Below, piece after piece: positions 22,685 to 32,945 of a stretch of DNA of 41,607 bases. Position 1 is the stretch's first letter, and each line of letters opens with the position of its first letter. Made by a program: the position numbers and the translations under genes. The notes beneath the pieces are model-generated. The model worked only from the letters and a program-made list of their open reading frames with translations, did no database searches and was not told the origin of the DNA. Source of the DNA: Mycobacterium sp. (GTDB lineage Bacteria; Actinomycetota; Actinomycetes; Mycobacteriales; Mycobacteriaceae); NCBI GenBank assembly GCA_025966225.1, contig JAOPVI010000281.1, forward strand, positions 1 to 41,607. The letters are read 5' to 3'.

Positions 22685-25573
22685 GTGTCCGGTACACATG
22701 CTGATCCACATTCTCGTTCGAATTCGATGGCCGGTCGTCACCAAGCCCGCTTCGCTGATCGGCACATCGGTCCCGACGCCGTCGCCGTCGCGACGATGCT
22801 CAAGGTGATCGGCGTCGACTCACTCGATGAACTTGCCGAAAAGGCCCTCCCCGCAGGCATCCTCGACACCTTGACCGTGGACGGTGTCGCACCCGGGCTC
22901 GACCGGCTGCCCGCGCCGGCGACGGAAGAGCACGCGCTGGCCGAACTGCGTGCCATGGCCGACAGCAACACCGTCGCCGTCTCCATGATCGGCCAGGGCT
23001 ACTTCGACACGCTGACCCCGGCGGTGCTGCGCCGCAACATTCTGGAGAACCCAGCGTGGTACACGGCCTACACGCCATACCAGCCGGAGATCAGCCAGGG
23101 TCGACTCGAGGCGCTGTTGAACTTTCAGACCATGGTCGAAGACCTCACCGGGCTAGAGGTCGCCAATGCGTCCATGCTCGACGAGGGCACCGCGGCGGCA
23201 GAGGCGATGACGCTCATGCACCGCGCGGTCAAGGGTTCGGCCAACCGGCTGGCGGTCGACGTGGACGTGTACCGCCAGACTGCAGCCATCATCGAGACCC
23301 GCGCGAAGCCGCTCGGGATCGAGGTCGTCACCACCGAGCTCCGCAACGGTCTGCCCGACGGGGAGTTCTTTGGGGTCATCGTCCAGTTGCCTGGGGCCAG
23401 CGGCGCCTTGGTCGACTGGTCCGGGCTGGTCGCCGAAGCACACGACCGCGGCGCGCTCGTCGCCGTCGGCGCGGACCTGCTCGCCCTCTCACTCATCGCC
23501 CCGCCGGGAGAGTACGGTGCCGACGTAGCGTTCGGCAGCACCCAACGTTTCGGCGTGCCAATGGGATTCGGTGGACCGCACGCCGGCTACCTGGCAGTGC
23601 ACACCAAGCATGCTCGCCAGCTGCCCGGCCGTCTCGTCGGGGTGTCGGTCGACTCCGACGGATCGACGGCATACCGACTCGCGCTGCAGACTCGGGAACA
23701 ACACATCCGTCGGGACAAGGCGACCAGCAACATCTGTACCGCCCAGGTGCTACTGGCCGTGATGGCGTCCATGTACGCCAGTTATCACGGCGCGGACGGC
23801 CTGCGGGCCATCGGGCACCGCGTGCACGGCGACGCGCTCGCCGTCGCGATGGGGCTGACCGAAGTCGGGGTAGAGGTCGTGCACGACGCCTTCTTCGACA
23901 CCGTGCTGGCCCGCGTGCCCGGTCGCGCCGAAGAGGTGCGCGCGGCGGCGAAGGCGCGGGGCATCAACATATGGCTGGTCGATGCCGACCACGTGTCCGT
24001 GTCGTGCGACGAGGCGACCACCGCGCATCACGTGGAGGAAGTGCTCGCCGCATTCGGTGCGACCCGAGGCGGGCATCACTGGTCCGGTCCCGAAATTGCC
24101 ACTCGCACAACGGACTTTCTCACGCACCCGGCGTTCACGCGCTACCGCACCGAGACGGAGATGATGCGCTATCTTCGGTCGCTGTCCGACAAGGACATCG
24201 CCCTTGACCGCAGCATGATTCCACTGGGGTCTTGCACCATGAAGCTCAACGCCGCAGCGGAGATGGAACCGATCAGCTGGCCGGAGTTCGCTCGCCAGCA
24301 TCCGTTCGCACCCGCATCGGACACCCCGGGCCTGCGCAAGTTGATTGCCGAGCTCGAAGCCTGGCTGACGCAGCTCACCGGATATGACGCGGTGTCGTTG
24401 CAGCCCAACGCGGGTTCTCAGGGTGAGTACGCAGGCCTGCTCGCGATTCAGGCCTATCACCTGAGCCGCGGCGATGCCCAGCGCAACATCTGCCTCATTC
24501 CATCCAGTGCGCATGGCACCAACGCCGCATCTGCGGCCCTTGCCGGTATGCGGGTCGTCGTCGTCGGATGCCGCGAGAACGGTGACGTCGACCTCGACGA
24601 TCTGCGGGCCAAGGTGGCCGAACACGCGGATCACGTTGCAGCTTTGATGATTACCTATCCTTCGACGCACGGCGTCTACGAGCACGACGTGGCCGATATC
24701 TGTGCCGCCGTGCACGACGTCGGCGGCCAGGTGTACGTCGACGGCGCCAATCTGAACGCCTTGGTAGGGCTCGCGCGGCCTGGGAAGTTCGGCGGAGACG
24801 TCAGCCACCTCAACCTGCACAAGACCTTCTGCATCCCACACGGCGGCGGCGGACCAGGTGTCGGTCCGGTCGCGGTGCGCGATCACCTGGCCCCGTTCCT
24901 GCCAGGCCACCCGCTGGCCGACGAACTCGGCGACGACTACACCGTCTCGGCGGCTCCGTACGGTTCTGCGTCGATCCTGCCCATCACGTGGGCGTACATC
25001 AGGATGATGGGCGCACCTGGACTGCGGGCCGCGACGCTCACGGCGATGGCGTCGGCCAACTATGTCGCTCGCCGCCTCGACGAGTACTACCCGGTGCTCT
25101 ACACGGGCGAACGCGGAATGGTCGCGCACGAATGCATCCTCGACCTCCGCGGTATCACCAAGAACACCGGCGTCACCGTCGACGACGTCGCGAAGAGATT
25201 GGCGGACTACGGATTCCACGCCCCGACCATGAGCTTCCCCGTCGCGGGCACCCTCATGGTCGAGCCGACTGAGAGTGAGAGCCTCGCCGAGGTCGACGCG
25301 TTTTGCGAGGCGATGATCGCCATCCGGGCCGAGATCGACGAGGTGGGTTCGGGCGCCTGGCCCGCCGACGACAATCCGCTACGCGCCGCGCCGCACACCG
25401 CTGAATGCCTTTTGGTCGAGGAGTGGACTCATCCGTACAGCCGGGAACGGGCCGCATATCCGTTGGGCAAGGGGTTCCGGCCCAAGGTGTGGCCGCCGGT
25501 GCGGCGCATCGACAGCGCATACGGCGATCGGAACCTGATGTGTTCCTGCCCGCCGGTGGAGGCGTTCGCCTAG
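22685..25573 (+). CDS. gcvP: Glycine dehydrogenase (decarboxylating), P protein
   Basis: A 962-aa (or 948-aa) single-chain P protein of the glycine cleavage system; it decarboxylates glycine with PLP and passes the aminomethyl group to the lipoyl arm of GcvH. The PLP lysine lies in [18 protein letters not shown] (about residue 713), and the N-terminal half keeps the related fold ([42 protein letters not shown]). GTG 22685 was preferred because a gagagg site lies 5 nt upstream; ATG 22727 would give an N-terminus closer in length to the M. tuberculosis protein but has no ribosome site. The open frame upstream of 22685 is the riboswitch. In M. tuberculosis the gene is called gcvB. Confidence 0.96.
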   Translation: MSGTHADPHSRSNSMAGRHQARFADRHIGPDAVAVATMLKVIGVDSLDELAEKALPAGILDTLTVDGVAPGLDRLPAPATEEHALAELRAMADSNTVAVSMIGQGYFDTLTPAVLRRNILENPAWYTAYTPYQPEISQGRLEALLNFQTMVEDLTGLEVANASMLDEGTAAAEAMTLMHRAVKGSANRLAVDVDVYRQTAAIIETRAKPLGIEVVTTELRNGLPDGEFFGVIVQLPGASGALVDWSGLVAEAHDRGALVAVGADLLALSLIAPPGEYGADVAFGSTQRFGVPMGFGGPHAGYLAVHTKHARQLPGRLVGVSVDSDGSTAYRLALQTREQHIRRDKATSNICTAQVLLAVMASMYASYHGADGLRAIGHRVHGDALAVAMGLTEVGVEVVHDAFFDTVLARVPGRAEEVRAAAKARGINIWLVDADHVSVSCDEATTAHHVEEVLAAFGATRGGHHWSGPEIATRTTDFLTHPAFTRYRTETEMMRYLRSLSDKDIALDRSMIPLGSCTMKLNAAAEMEPISWPEFARQHPFAPASDTPGLRKLIAELEAWLTQLTGYDAVSLQPNAGSQGEYAGLLAIQAYHLSRGDAQRNICLIPSSAHGTNAASAALAGMRVVVVGCRENGDVDLDDLRAKVAEHADHVAALMITYPSTHGVYEHDVADICAAVHDVGGQVYVDGANLNALVGLARPGKFGGDVSHLNLHKTFCIPHGGGGPGVGPVAVRDHLAPFLPGHPLADELGDDYTVSAAPYGSASILPITWAYIRMMGAPGLRAATLTAMASANYVARRLDEYYPVLYTGERGMVAHECILDLRGITKNTGVTVDDVAKRLADYGFHAPTMSFPVAGTLMVEPTESESLAEVDAFCEAMIAIRAEIDEVGSGAWPADDNPLRAAPHTAECLLVEEWTHPYSRERAAYPLGKGFRPKVWPPVRRIDSAYGDRNLMCSCPPVEAFA

Positions 25574-25582
25574 CCTCGGGGC

Positions 25583-26449
25583 ATGCTGGCGGCAAGCGTT
25601 CGGGACTGGCTCGAGGGGGGCCACTTCATCACGACGGGCGTCGGCTCGGTGTTCGTCCGGTCCCAGCCAGGCAGCGGGCCCACGATGTTGCTGCTGCACG
25701 GCTACCCGTCGAGTTCGTTCGACTACCGCATGGTGGTCCCGCACCTCGGCGAACGGGCCTGGGTCACGATGGACTTCCTTGGCTTCGGCCTATCCGGCAA
25801 ACCGCGGCCGCACCGCTACTCGCTGCTCGAGCAGGCCGATCTGGTCCAGACCGTCGTCGCGGGGGAGACGTCGGGCCCAGTGCTGCTCATCGCACACGAC
25901 ATGGGGACGTCGGTAGCCACCGAGCTGCTCGCGCGAGACATCGAGGGGCGCTTGCCCTTTGATTTGCAACGCGCGGTGCTGACCAATGGAAGCGTCATCC
26001 TCGAACGCGCCAGCCTTCGGCCGATCCAGCACCTGCTTCGCGGTCCACTCGGGCCGCTCGCCGCCAGATTGGCCAATCGCAGGATGTTCATCAAGGGCTT
26101 CGCGGAGCTGTTCAGCTCCGGCCATCCGTTGTCCGACGAAGAGGCGACGGCACAATGGGAACTGTTGGAACACAACGGTGGCCATCGGATCGCACATCTG
26201 CTGATTTCTTACCTCGACGAGCGCGTGAAGTACGCCGAACGTTGGCACGGTGCCGTGCGGGACTGGACCAAGCCGCTCAGCTTGCTGTGGGCCCTCGATG
26301 ATCCCGTGGCAACGCCGAACGTGCTCGACGGGCTAAGGTTGCTGCGGCCGGCTGCCGACGTGGTCGAGCTTCCAGGGGTGGGTCACTATCCGCAGGTCGA
26401 AGTACCCGAGGAGTTCACCGCACGGGCGCTCGCCCTGCTCAGTGGCTAG
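25583..26449 (+). CDS. Alpha/beta hydrolase with aspartate nucleophile (Rv1834/LipZ-like)
   Basis: A 288-aa alpha/beta-hydrolase. The oxyanion segment is LLLHGYPSSSFDYR (about residue 35). The nucleophile elbow reads LIAHDMGTS, so the nucleophile is Asp106, as in epoxide hydrolases and haloalkane or haloacetate dehalogenases, and not the serine of lipases or esterases. The catalytic His is in GVGHYPQVE near residue 272, and the acid is probably in LLWALDDPVATP. By length and position it matches Rv1834, annotated as LipZ in M. tuberculosis; the Asp nucleophile argues against a lipase. It starts 9 nt after gcvP and may be cotranscribed. Its stop shares the palindrome CTAG (26446-26449) with the convergent VWA gene. 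Confidence 0.85.
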   Translation: MLAASVRDWLEGGHFITTGVGSVFVRSQPGSGPTMLLLHGYPSSSFDYRMVVPHLGERAWVTMDFLGFGLSGKPRPHRYSLLEQADLVQTVVAGETSGPVLLIAHDMGTSVATELLARDIEGRLPFDLQRAVLTNGSVILERASLRPIQHLLRGPLGPLAARLANRRMFIKGFAELFSSGHPLSDEEATAQWELLEHNGGHRIAHLLISYLDERVKYAERWHGAVRDWTKPLSLLWALDDPVATPNVLDGLRLLRPAADVVELPGVGHYPQVEVPEEFTARALALLSG

Positions 26450-28614
26450 CCGACCACGGTGGCGAGGGCCGCGCCGAGTTCGGGGCCCGTCGAGGTGTTG
26501 AGATTCTGGTAGGTACCACCGGTCGACTGAGCTACGCCTTCCCAGGTGGCCCGGTCGGGGTCGGTACCGAAGTCGATGACGTTGACCGCAACGGGTTTGG
26601 CTTGAGCGAAGTTCTGTTTGATGAAGTCCTGAAGACCTGTGCCGTCGAGGCTCTGGTCGGTGTGCGGGCCCGCCGTGATGACGAGCACTGAATTCTCCTG
26701 GCCCTCACGGAAGTTCGCCACCGCATCGGTGTAGAGCGCGCGGAGCGTGGTGAACGACACCGCGCCGCCGTTGGACGCCTGCTGGTCGCTCAGGTTGGCG
26801 TTGAGCACGCTCGAGCGGGACTGCCCATTGACGAGATCACCGAGCGGACCGGTGGCCACCTCGGAGCGACCGGCGACGCCGTCGAACGTCCACAGGCCGA
26901 CGACCGCGCTGGGCGGCAGCACCTGGAGGCGCGCGTTGAGCGCTGCCGTAACGTTGGCCACCCGCGACTTCCCGCCCTCGTTGGCGTTCATGGACTGGTC
27001 GAGCAGGATCGTCACTGCTGGATTCTGCACGGGTGCGCTCACGGCGTTGGCGAGCGTCGCCCGGACGCCCTTGTCGCCCACCGAGAGCGGCGGCGTGGAC
27101 AGCGCGCTGAACTCGGTCACGTCGCTCTTGGGCATCGCTGCGCCGTCGACTCGGAAGCCGGCCTTGGACAGTTCGGCCAGGGCTTCGGGTTTGTGCAGGA
27201 AACGCTCGAACTCGCTTGCCGCAGTAACCTGCTCCTGCTCGAGCCAATCGCCGGACAGCAGCACGGTCGGGTAGTCAGCCAGGGCAGGCGGCCCCGAAGG
27301 CAGCCACGCCGCCAGCTTGCTCTTGGCATCCGGCATGGAAGCGGCCCTCTGGTAGATCTGTTGTTCGGTGGCAACGACCGCATGAACCGGGGCGGCGGCC
27401 GGAGCGCCGTCCGTCAACAAGGCGTCGAATGCCGTCGACTGCTTGGTGTCGGCCAGTTTGGGCTGTCCGGACATCAGCGTCGAGATGGCGCCAGCGCCGG
27501 CGGTGGCAGGCGCACCGGCCGGGGCGGCAGCGGCGGCGACGGCCTCGGCGGCGAGGTACGTGGCGTCGCTGCCGTCGATCAGCGGCAGGGCCAGCCGCAG
27601 CGGCCCCCAGCCCGGCAACTTGAGTCCGTCCAAGGCAGCGGGATTGGTCTGCAAGGCCGGCAGGTTGGCCCAACCCTGTTGGGCGAGCGCGCTCTTCAAT
27701 TCCGGACGCATCGCGAGCATTACCGGCGAGGTGACCAGGGAGCGGCTGGTAGTGATGGTCTTTGGGCTGGTCGCCGCTTCCACCCGGGCGGCTGAGATCG
27801 AACTACCTGGGATCCACAGCGCGGGTTGCTCACCGAGTTCGGCAGGCCACTTTCCGGAGAATCCGTCGACCACCTGATCCGAACCGGCGGACTGGACGCC
27901 GACCTTCACGCATTTGTCACCGACCGGGGTGGCGGTCTTGTTGTACTGGTCTGCGAACGTCCGAATCTGGTCCGCTATCGACGGGTCGGCAATGACGGCG
28001 ACGGCGACGTCGCCGGAGACGCAGCGCGCGGCCGCGGCTTCAGACCTGCTGGACAACGCGTCACCGAAGAAGCGCCACAGGATGAACGCGCCGACGACCA
28101 CGACGACCGCGGCGAGCGCGCCGATGACGCCTTTGCTGACACCGCGCCGTCCAGCAGCGACCGCGCGATGGCTGCCGGTCCAATCGCCGCCCTCCCATTC
28201 GCCGCCATGCGCCGGGCCCGTCGAAGGTGGACGGGGTGGCGGGGTGGACGTCGCGAAGGACCGCGTCGCCTGTTCGGGCTCGTCGTATCCAAGGTCGTCG
28301 TCGTGCGTCCAGTAGTCGGACGCGGGGTAGTCCTGATCCTGGTAGCCCGCGTCCTGGTAGCCCGTGTCGCCGTATCCGGCGTCCTGGTAGCCCGTGTCGT
28401 CGTATCCGGCGTCCTGGTAACCCCGAGCGCCGTGACCCGCTCCGTACCCCTGCCTGCCGTATTCGTCGTAGCCCGGCCGCGCTTCGGGCTCCAGTTCCGG
28501 CCTGGTGAATTGGGTGGTCTGGTAGTCATCGGAATAGTCGTCGTCGTAGTCATCACCCGGATCGGGCTGCTCGCCCGACGGGTCGCCGGGATCGGGAACG
28601 CTGTGCCTACCCAT
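26446..28614 (-). CDS. Membrane-anchored VWA-domain protein with solute-binding-like region (Rv1836c-like)
   Basis: A 722-aa protein. The acidic, tyrosine-rich cytoplasmic N-terminus (about residues 1-150) contains repeated GYxDxGY units. One membrane helix follows (GVIGALAAVVVVVGAFILWRFF, about 162-184). The extracytoplasmic part starts with a region resembling extracellular solute-binding proteins (about 190-500; VAVIADPSIADQIRTFADQY, WIPGSS) and ends with a von Willebrand A domain (about 525-722) whose metal site begins LLDQSMNANEGG, a variant of DxSxS, with the later GLWTFDG strand. By position and sequence it is the Rv1836c counterpart. Function unknown; ligand binding in the envelope is inferred. 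It lies 80 bp behind glcB on the same strand. Confidence 0.85.
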   Translation of the reverse strand: MGRHSVPDPGDPSGEQPDPGDDYDDDYSDDYQTTQFTRPELEPEARPGYDEYGRQGYGAGHGARGYQDAGYDDTGYQDAGYGDTGYQDAGYQDQDYPASDYWTHDDDLGYDEPEQATRSFATSTPPPRPPSTGPAHGGEWEGGDWTGSHRAVAAGRRGVSKGVIGALAAVVVVVGAFILWRFFGDALSSRSEAAAARCVSGDVAVAVIADPSIADQIRTFADQYNKTATPVGDKCVKVGVQSAGSDQVVDGFSGKWPAELGEQPALWIPGSSISAARVEAATSPKTITTSRSLVTSPVMLAMRPELKSALAQQGWANLPALQTNPAALDGLKLPGWGPLRLALPLIDGSDATYLAAEAVAAAAAPAGAPATAGAGAISTLMSGQPKLADTKQSTAFDALLTDGAPAAAPVHAVVATEQQIYQRAASMPDAKSKLAAWLPSGPPALADYPTVLLSGDWLEQEQVTAASEFERFLHKPEALAELSKAGFRVDGAAMPKSDVTEFSALSTPPLSVGDKGVRATLANAVSAPVQNPAVTILLDQSMNANEGGKSRVANVTAALNARLQVLPPSAVVGLWTFDGVAGRSEVATGPLGDLVNGQSRSSVLNANLSDQQASNGGAVSFTTLRALYTDAVANFREGQENSVLVITAGPHTDQSLDGTGLQDFIKQNFAQAKPVAVNVIDFGTDPDRATWEGVAQSTGGTYQNLNTSTGPELGAALATVVG
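28318..28424 (-). repeat. Tandem Tyr/Asp/Gly coding repeats inside the VWA protein
   Basis: Minus-strand codons for GYQDAGY, GYDDTGY and GYGDTGY units repeat about every 18-24 nt (plus strand: repeated cctggtagcccg and gtatccggcg blocks). They form the low-complexity cytoplasmic tail. Unit numbers probably vary between strains. Confidence 0.75.
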
Positions 28615-28694
28615 CCCTAACCTCTGTGCTCGCTACGCGACGTGGACCTCGCCCACGTGTTTCCACCTCTGCCACCCGGTGCTGCCGCCGAAGT

Positions 28695-30902
28695 CTAGCC
28701 ACCGGCAAGCTGGCGAGCCTTGAACTCGCGGCGGCGCCGGTGCAGGATCGGCTCGGTGTAACCGTTCGGCTGCTGGGTGCCGGACAGGATCAACTCCTGG
28801 GCGGCCGCGAAGGCGATGCTGGCGTCCGGATCGGGCGCCATCGGCAGGTACGTGGGATCCTTCGCGTTCTGTTCGTCGACGACCGCCGCCATCCGCCGCA
28901 GGCTTCCCTTGACGTCGGCTTCGGTGATGACCCCGTGGCGCAGCCAGTTCGCGAGCAGCTGACTCGAAATACGAAGCGTGGCACGGTCTTCCATCAAGGC
29001 CACATCGTGAATGTCGGGCACCTTGGAGCAACCGACGCCCGCGTCGATCCAGCGCACCACGTAGCCGAGGATCGACTGGCAGTTGTTGTCGACTTCCTCG
29101 CGGATCTCCTCTGGCGCCCACGCAAGCTCCTTGGCCAACGGGATCGTCAGCAATTCCTCGATCGTGGTGCGCTTCTTGCCTGCGAGCTCCTTCTGCACCT
29201 CGAACACGTCGACCTGGTGGTAGTGCATCGCGTGCAGCGTCGCACCGGTGGGCGAGGGCACCCACGCGGTCGTCGCACCCGCCTTGGGCTGTTCGATCTT
29301 CTGCTCGACCATGTCGGCCATCAGCTCGGTCATGGCCCACATCCCCTTGCCGATCTGCGCCTTTCCGGAGAGTCCGGTGGCCAGGCCTGCGTCGACGTTG
29401 GCATCCTCGTAGGCCCTGATCCAGGGCTGGCTCTTCATCGTGCCCTTGCGGACCATCGGCCCTGCCTCCATCGAGGTGTGGATCTCGTCGCCCGTTCTAT
29501 CGAGGAATCCGGTGTTGATGAAGACGACGCGATCAGCGGCCGCCTTGATGCACGCCGTCAGGTTCAGCGTGGTGCGGCGCTCTTCGTCCATGATGCCAAC
29601 CTTGAGCGTGGCCTGCGGCAGGCCCAGCACGTCCTCGACCCGGCTGAAGAGCTCGCTAGTGAACGCGACCTCGTCGGGCCCGTGCATCTTGGGCTTGACG
29701 ATGTACACCGAGCCCGTGCGGCTGTTGAGCAGCGGACCGTTCTGGTCGTCGGCCTTGAGGCCGTGCATCGCGATGAGGCCGGTGAACAGCGCGTCCTGGA
29801 TACCCTCGGGCACCTCGGTGCCTTCCTCGCCGTCCCCGCCCACGATGATCGCGTCGTTGGTCATCAGGTGCCCGACGTTGCGCACGAACAGCAGGCTGCG
29901 CCCTGGCAGGGTCAACTCGCCGCCGTCCGGCGTGGTGAAGATGCGGTCTTCGTTGAGCACCCGGGTGAACGTCTTGTCGCCCTTGGTGACCTGTTCGGTC
30001 AGGTCGCCGCGGTTCAGACCGAGCCAGTTCCGGTATCCGAGCACCTTGTCGTCGGCGTCGACGGCGGCCACGGAGTCCTCGAAGTCCATGATCGTGGTGA
30101 TCGCGGATTCCAGCACGACGTCCTTGATCCCGGCCTTGTCGGTGGAACCGACTGGAGCCTCCGGGTCGACGAGGATTTCGATGTGCAGGCCGTTGTTGAC
30201 GAGAAGCACGGACCAGGCGGGTGAACCGAGTGTCCCGGTGTAGCCGACGAACTTCTCCGGGCTGGCCAGCGCGACGGACTGCCCGTCGCTCGTCGCGACC
30301 TCCAGCTGGCCGTCGGCGACGCTCAGTCCGGTCGCGTCGGCCCAGGAGCCGCTGGCCAGGGGCACCACCCCGTCGAGGAATTCGCGGGCGTAGGCGATGA
30401 CCTTGTCGCCACGGACCCTGTTGTAACTGGTGCCCTTCTCCGCGCCGTCGTCCTCGGGGATCACGTCGGTGCCGTACAGCGCGTCGTACAACGAGCCCCA
30501 GCGTGCGTTGGAGGCATTGAGCGCGAAGCGCGCGTTCAGGATGGGCACCACGAGCTGCGGCCCCGCGGTGCTGGTGATCTCGGTGTCCACGCCCGAGGTG
30601 GTGATCGTGAAGGCGGCGGGCTCGGGCTGCAGGTACCCGATCTCGTGGAGGAACCGCTCGTAGGCCTCGATGTCGAGGGGTTCGATTACACGCTGGCGGT
30701 GCCACTTGTCGAGCTGGGCCTGCAGGTCGTCGCGGCGGGCCAACAGGTCGTGATTCTTCGGCGCGAGGTCGGTGACGACCTTGTCGACGCCCGCCCAGAA
30801 GCTGTCCGGGTCAAGACCCGTGCCCGGCAGGGCCTCGTTGTTGACGAAGTCGTACAGCACGCGGGCCACCCGCAGGTTCCCGGCTGTCACTCGATCGGTC
30901 AT
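28695..30902 (-). CDS. glcB: Malate synthase G
   Basis: A 735-aa single-domain-type G malate synthase that condenses glyoxylate with acetyl-CoA to malate (glyoxylate shunt). Diagnostic segments: [91 protein letters not shown], and near the C-terminus [30 protein letters not shown], where the Asp of MEDRATLRI is the catalytic base. Length equals that of known orthologues. ATG 30902 has a gagagg site. A minus-strand TAAGCT hexamer (30929-30934) may be its -10, and a direct repeat (taactgc at 30942 and 30952, 10 bp apart) lies just upstream and could bind a regulator. Confidence 0.97.
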   Translation of the reverse strand: MTDRVTAGNLRVARVLYDFVNNEALPGTGLDPDSFWAGVDKVVTDLAPKNHDLLARRDDLQAQLDKWHRQRVIEPLDIEAYERFLHEIGYLQPEPAAFTITTSGVDTEITSTAGPQLVVPILNARFALNASNARWGSLYDALYGTDVIPEDDGAEKGTSYNRVRGDKVIAYAREFLDGVVPLASGSWADATGLSVADGQLEVATSDGQSVALASPEKFVGYTGTLGSPAWSVLLVNNGLHIEILVDPEAPVGSTDKAGIKDVVLESAITTIMDFEDSVAAVDADDKVLGYRNWLGLNRGDLTEQVTKGDKTFTRVLNEDRIFTTPDGGELTLPGRSLLFVRNVGHLMTNDAIIVGGDGEEGTEVPEGIQDALFTGLIAMHGLKADDQNGPLLNSRTGSVYIVKPKMHGPDEVAFTSELFSRVEDVLGLPQATLKVGIMDEERRTTLNLTACIKAAADRVVFINTGFLDRTGDEIHTSMEAGPMVRKGTMKSQPWIRAYEDANVDAGLATGLSGKAQIGKGMWAMTELMADMVEQKIEQPKAGATTAWVPSPTGATLHAMHYHQVDVFEVQKELAGKKRTTIEELLTIPLAKELAWAPEEIREEVDNNCQSILGYVVRWIDAGVGCSKVPDIHDVALMEDRATLRISSQLLANWLRHGVITEADVKGSLRRMAAVVDEQNAKDPTYLPMAPDPDASIAFAAAQELILSGTQQPNGYTEPILHRRRREFKARQLAGG

Positions 30903-30993
30903 GGTTTCCTCTCTGAAGCGTCGGTCAAGCTTACCCGCGAGTAACTGCAGCTAACTGCTTTGTACCCGGGGTGAGTAGCCCGTCACACCCTTG

Positions 30994-31887
30994 TTAGCCG
31001 GCCAGGTCGTCCGGGTCGTCCGGGACCGCCAGCAGGTTTCGGCACCGATTGAGCAGTTCAGCGCGGATCCCGGCTGCCCGCTCCGACAGGTTGGCCTGCC
31101 GACGGGTGTACTCCGCGCGGCCCGATGCCGTCTCGATCGCCACGGCGTCATATCCGTAGTCGCGAAGGTCATAGGGGCTGGCGCGCATGTCGAGCTCGCG
31201 TGCCGCATACGCCAGCTCCAGCGCGTCCATCAGAAGGTCGGAGTCCACCAGCGGCAGCAGCTTGCCTGCGAATTTGTACAAGTCCATCGTGGCGTGAAGG
31301 CACCCGGGCTGCTCACTGGCGACCTGAGCCTGTCTGGTCAGCGGCACGTCGTTGCGCGGTCGTGCCGGCTCGGTGAAGAACCGATACGCGTCGAAATGCG
31401 TACAGCGCAGCGGCAGCGTTTCGACCACGGCGTCCGTGCCCGAGCCGCCAAGCCGAAGCGGAACGGCGTCGTGCCGCACTTCCTTCGTCTTGTAGACCAT
31501 CGCCCACTCGTGGAGCCCGAAGCAGGCGAGGGCGGGGGAGCGACTGGCTGTGGCCGCCATGAGCTGCTCGACGTATTGGATGGTTTCGCGTCGTCGCGCG
31601 ACCTGGTGTCGATCCACGGTTACGCCCAAAGCCGTTGCGCAGTAACCCTTCAGCTTCGAATACTCGCGTGCTTCCGGTCCTGCCAGGACGACGCCGAAGC
31701 CCGGGTGCCACCGCCGAAGCTGGCGCGGCTTGAGGTTGTAGTACGTGAACAAGAAGTCGAGTATCGGGTTCGCTTGGCCGGCCGCGCGTGCACGCAGGTA
31801 TGGGCCGACCAACGTATCGAGGCGACCCTCGTGGGTGGCTCGCCGCCGCATCCAGTCCTGCTGCGCAAGAACGGCTTTCTCGGACAC
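30994..31887 (-). CDS. Conserved actinobacterial protein of unknown function
   Basis: A 297-aa soluble protein with no signal peptide or membrane helix. Notable blocks: NPILDFLFTYYNLKPRQLRRWHPGFGVVLAG (about residues 40-70), CFGLHEWAMVYKT, LRCTHFDAYRFFTEPARPRND, and QPGCLHATMDLYKFAGKLLPLVDSDLLMDALELA. I recall close relatives carrying automatic labels such as 3-methyladenine DNA glycosylase, but I see no helix-hairpin-helix or other glycosylase motif that supports it. The conserved His and Cys positions (GCLHATMDLYK, LRCTHFD) may form a metal or active site. GTG 31887 lies 8 nt after the stop of the CNNM/CBS gene, so it is probably the last gene of that operon. M. tuberculosis has vapBC13 and a PE_PGRS gene at this place instead. 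Confidence 0.75.
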   Translation of the reverse strand: MSEKAVLAQQDWMRRRATHEGRLDTLVGPYLRARAAGQANPILDFLFTYYNLKPRQLRRWHPGFGVVLAGPEAREYSKLKGYCATALGVTVDRHQVARRRETIQYVEQLMAATASRSPALACFGLHEWAMVYKTKEVRHDAVPLRLGGSGTDAVVETLPLRCTHFDAYRFFTEPARPRNDVPLTRQAQVASEQPGCLHATMDLYKFAGKLLPLVDSDLLMDALELAYAARELDMRASPYDLRDYGYDAVAIETASGRAEYTRRQANLSERAAGIRAELLNRCRNLLAVPDDPDDLAG

Positions 31888-31895
31888 GCTGACCG

Positions 31896-32945
31896 CTAGA
31901 CCCGATGAGTTCCGTCACGCACGGTACCGACCAGGTCCTCCACGAGGTCCTCCAGCGCCACCACCGCAGTGACGACGTCGTCGGTGGTGACCAGGGCGAG
32001 ATGGCTGTTGTTGAGCACCAGACTGGACAACGCGTCCGGCAGGGGCAATGAGGCAGCCACCGACGGCAGGGGCCGCACCATCGACGCGTCGAGTACCGCA
32101 TCGGTGTCGTCGACGAGCGGCAGCACGTCTTTGATGTGCACGTAGCCGGTGATCCGCCCGGCGGGGTCGACGACCGGAAAGCGGGAGTAGCCCGTCTCGG
32201 CGAGCGCCCGCTGGATGGCTGCCACGGTCGGACCCTGGCCGTCGGCGGCGGCGGGGACCGCGTGGATCTCCTTGACGGGCACGGCGACGTCCGCCACGAC
32301 GCGGTTGCGGATCTGCAGCGCCCGCGACAGCCGGGTGTGTTCCTCGGGGTCGAGTAAGCCCTCGGACAGTGACTCGGCGATCATCTCGGACAACTCGATG
32401 GTCGACACGGTGTTCTCCAGCTCGTTCTTGGCTTCCACGCCGATCATGCGCAGCACCAGCTTGGCGCAGAGATCATAGAAGGCGATGAACGGCCGCGCGA
32501 TCCGGATCCAGAGCAGGTACGGCGGAACGAGCAGCATTGCAGCCGACTCCGGTCCGGCAATGGCGATGTTCTTCGGGACCATCTCGCCGAGCAACACGTG
32601 CAGCACCACGACGATCGAGATCGCGACGAGGAACGACACCGTGTGAAGCACGGCATCCGAGACACCCAACAGGTCGAACGGTGTCTCCAGCAGATGAGCT
32701 ACCGCAGGTTCGCCGACGCGGCCCAGCAGAATCGAGCACACGGTGATGCCGAGCTGCGCGCCGGCAAGCATCAGCGAGAGGTTCTGCCCGGCCTGGATAA
32801 CGGCGATGGCGCTGCGCTTGCCCTGTTCGGCGAGCGCTTCGAGCCGGTCGCGGCGCGCGGAGATCAACGCGAACTCCGCGGCGACGAAGAACGCGTTGGT
32901 GGCCAGCAACAGCACAGTGAGCAGCACCCCGAACAGATCACCCAT
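31896..32945 (-). CDS. CNNM/CorC-HlyC family membrane protein with CBS pair (Rv1841c-like)
   Basis: A 349-aa membrane protein. The DUF21/CNNM transmembrane domain spans about residues 1-190 ([64 protein letters not shown]), followed by two CBS motifs (about 205-345). It lacks the C-terminal CorC_HlyC domain that its upstream neighbour has. Related proteins are magnesium/cobalt-type exporters with a regulatory CBS module, though old annotations say haemolysin. ATG 32945 overlaps the stop of the upstream gene by 8 nt, so the two are translated from one mRNA and may form a heteromer. Confidence 0.9.
   Translation of the reverse strand: MGDLFGVLLTVLLLATNAFFVAAEFALISARRDRLEALAEQGKRSAIAVIQAGQNLSLMLAGAQLGITVCSILLGRVGEPAVAHLLETPFDLLGVSDAVLHTVSFLVAISIVVVLHVLLGEMVPKNIAIAGPESAAMLLVPPYLLWIRIARPFIAFYDLCAKLVLRMIGVEAKNELENTVSTIELSEMIAESLSEGLLDPEEHTRLSRALQIRNRVVADVAVPVKEIHAVPAAADGQGPTVAAIQRALAETGYSRFPVVDPAGRITGYVHIKDVLPLVDDTDAVLDASMVRPLPSVAASLPLPDALSSLVLNNSHLALVTTDDVVTAVVALEDLVEDLVGTVRDGTHRV

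Noticed and set aside
23750..25219. Minus-strand frame of about 489 codons opposite gcvP
   Set aside because: Shadow of the P protein, which is conserved along its full length.
28626..30224. Long plus-strand frame of about 530 codons opposite glcB
   Set aside because: It mirrors malate synthase G, whose motifs are unmistakable; long antisense frames are expected in high-GC DNA.
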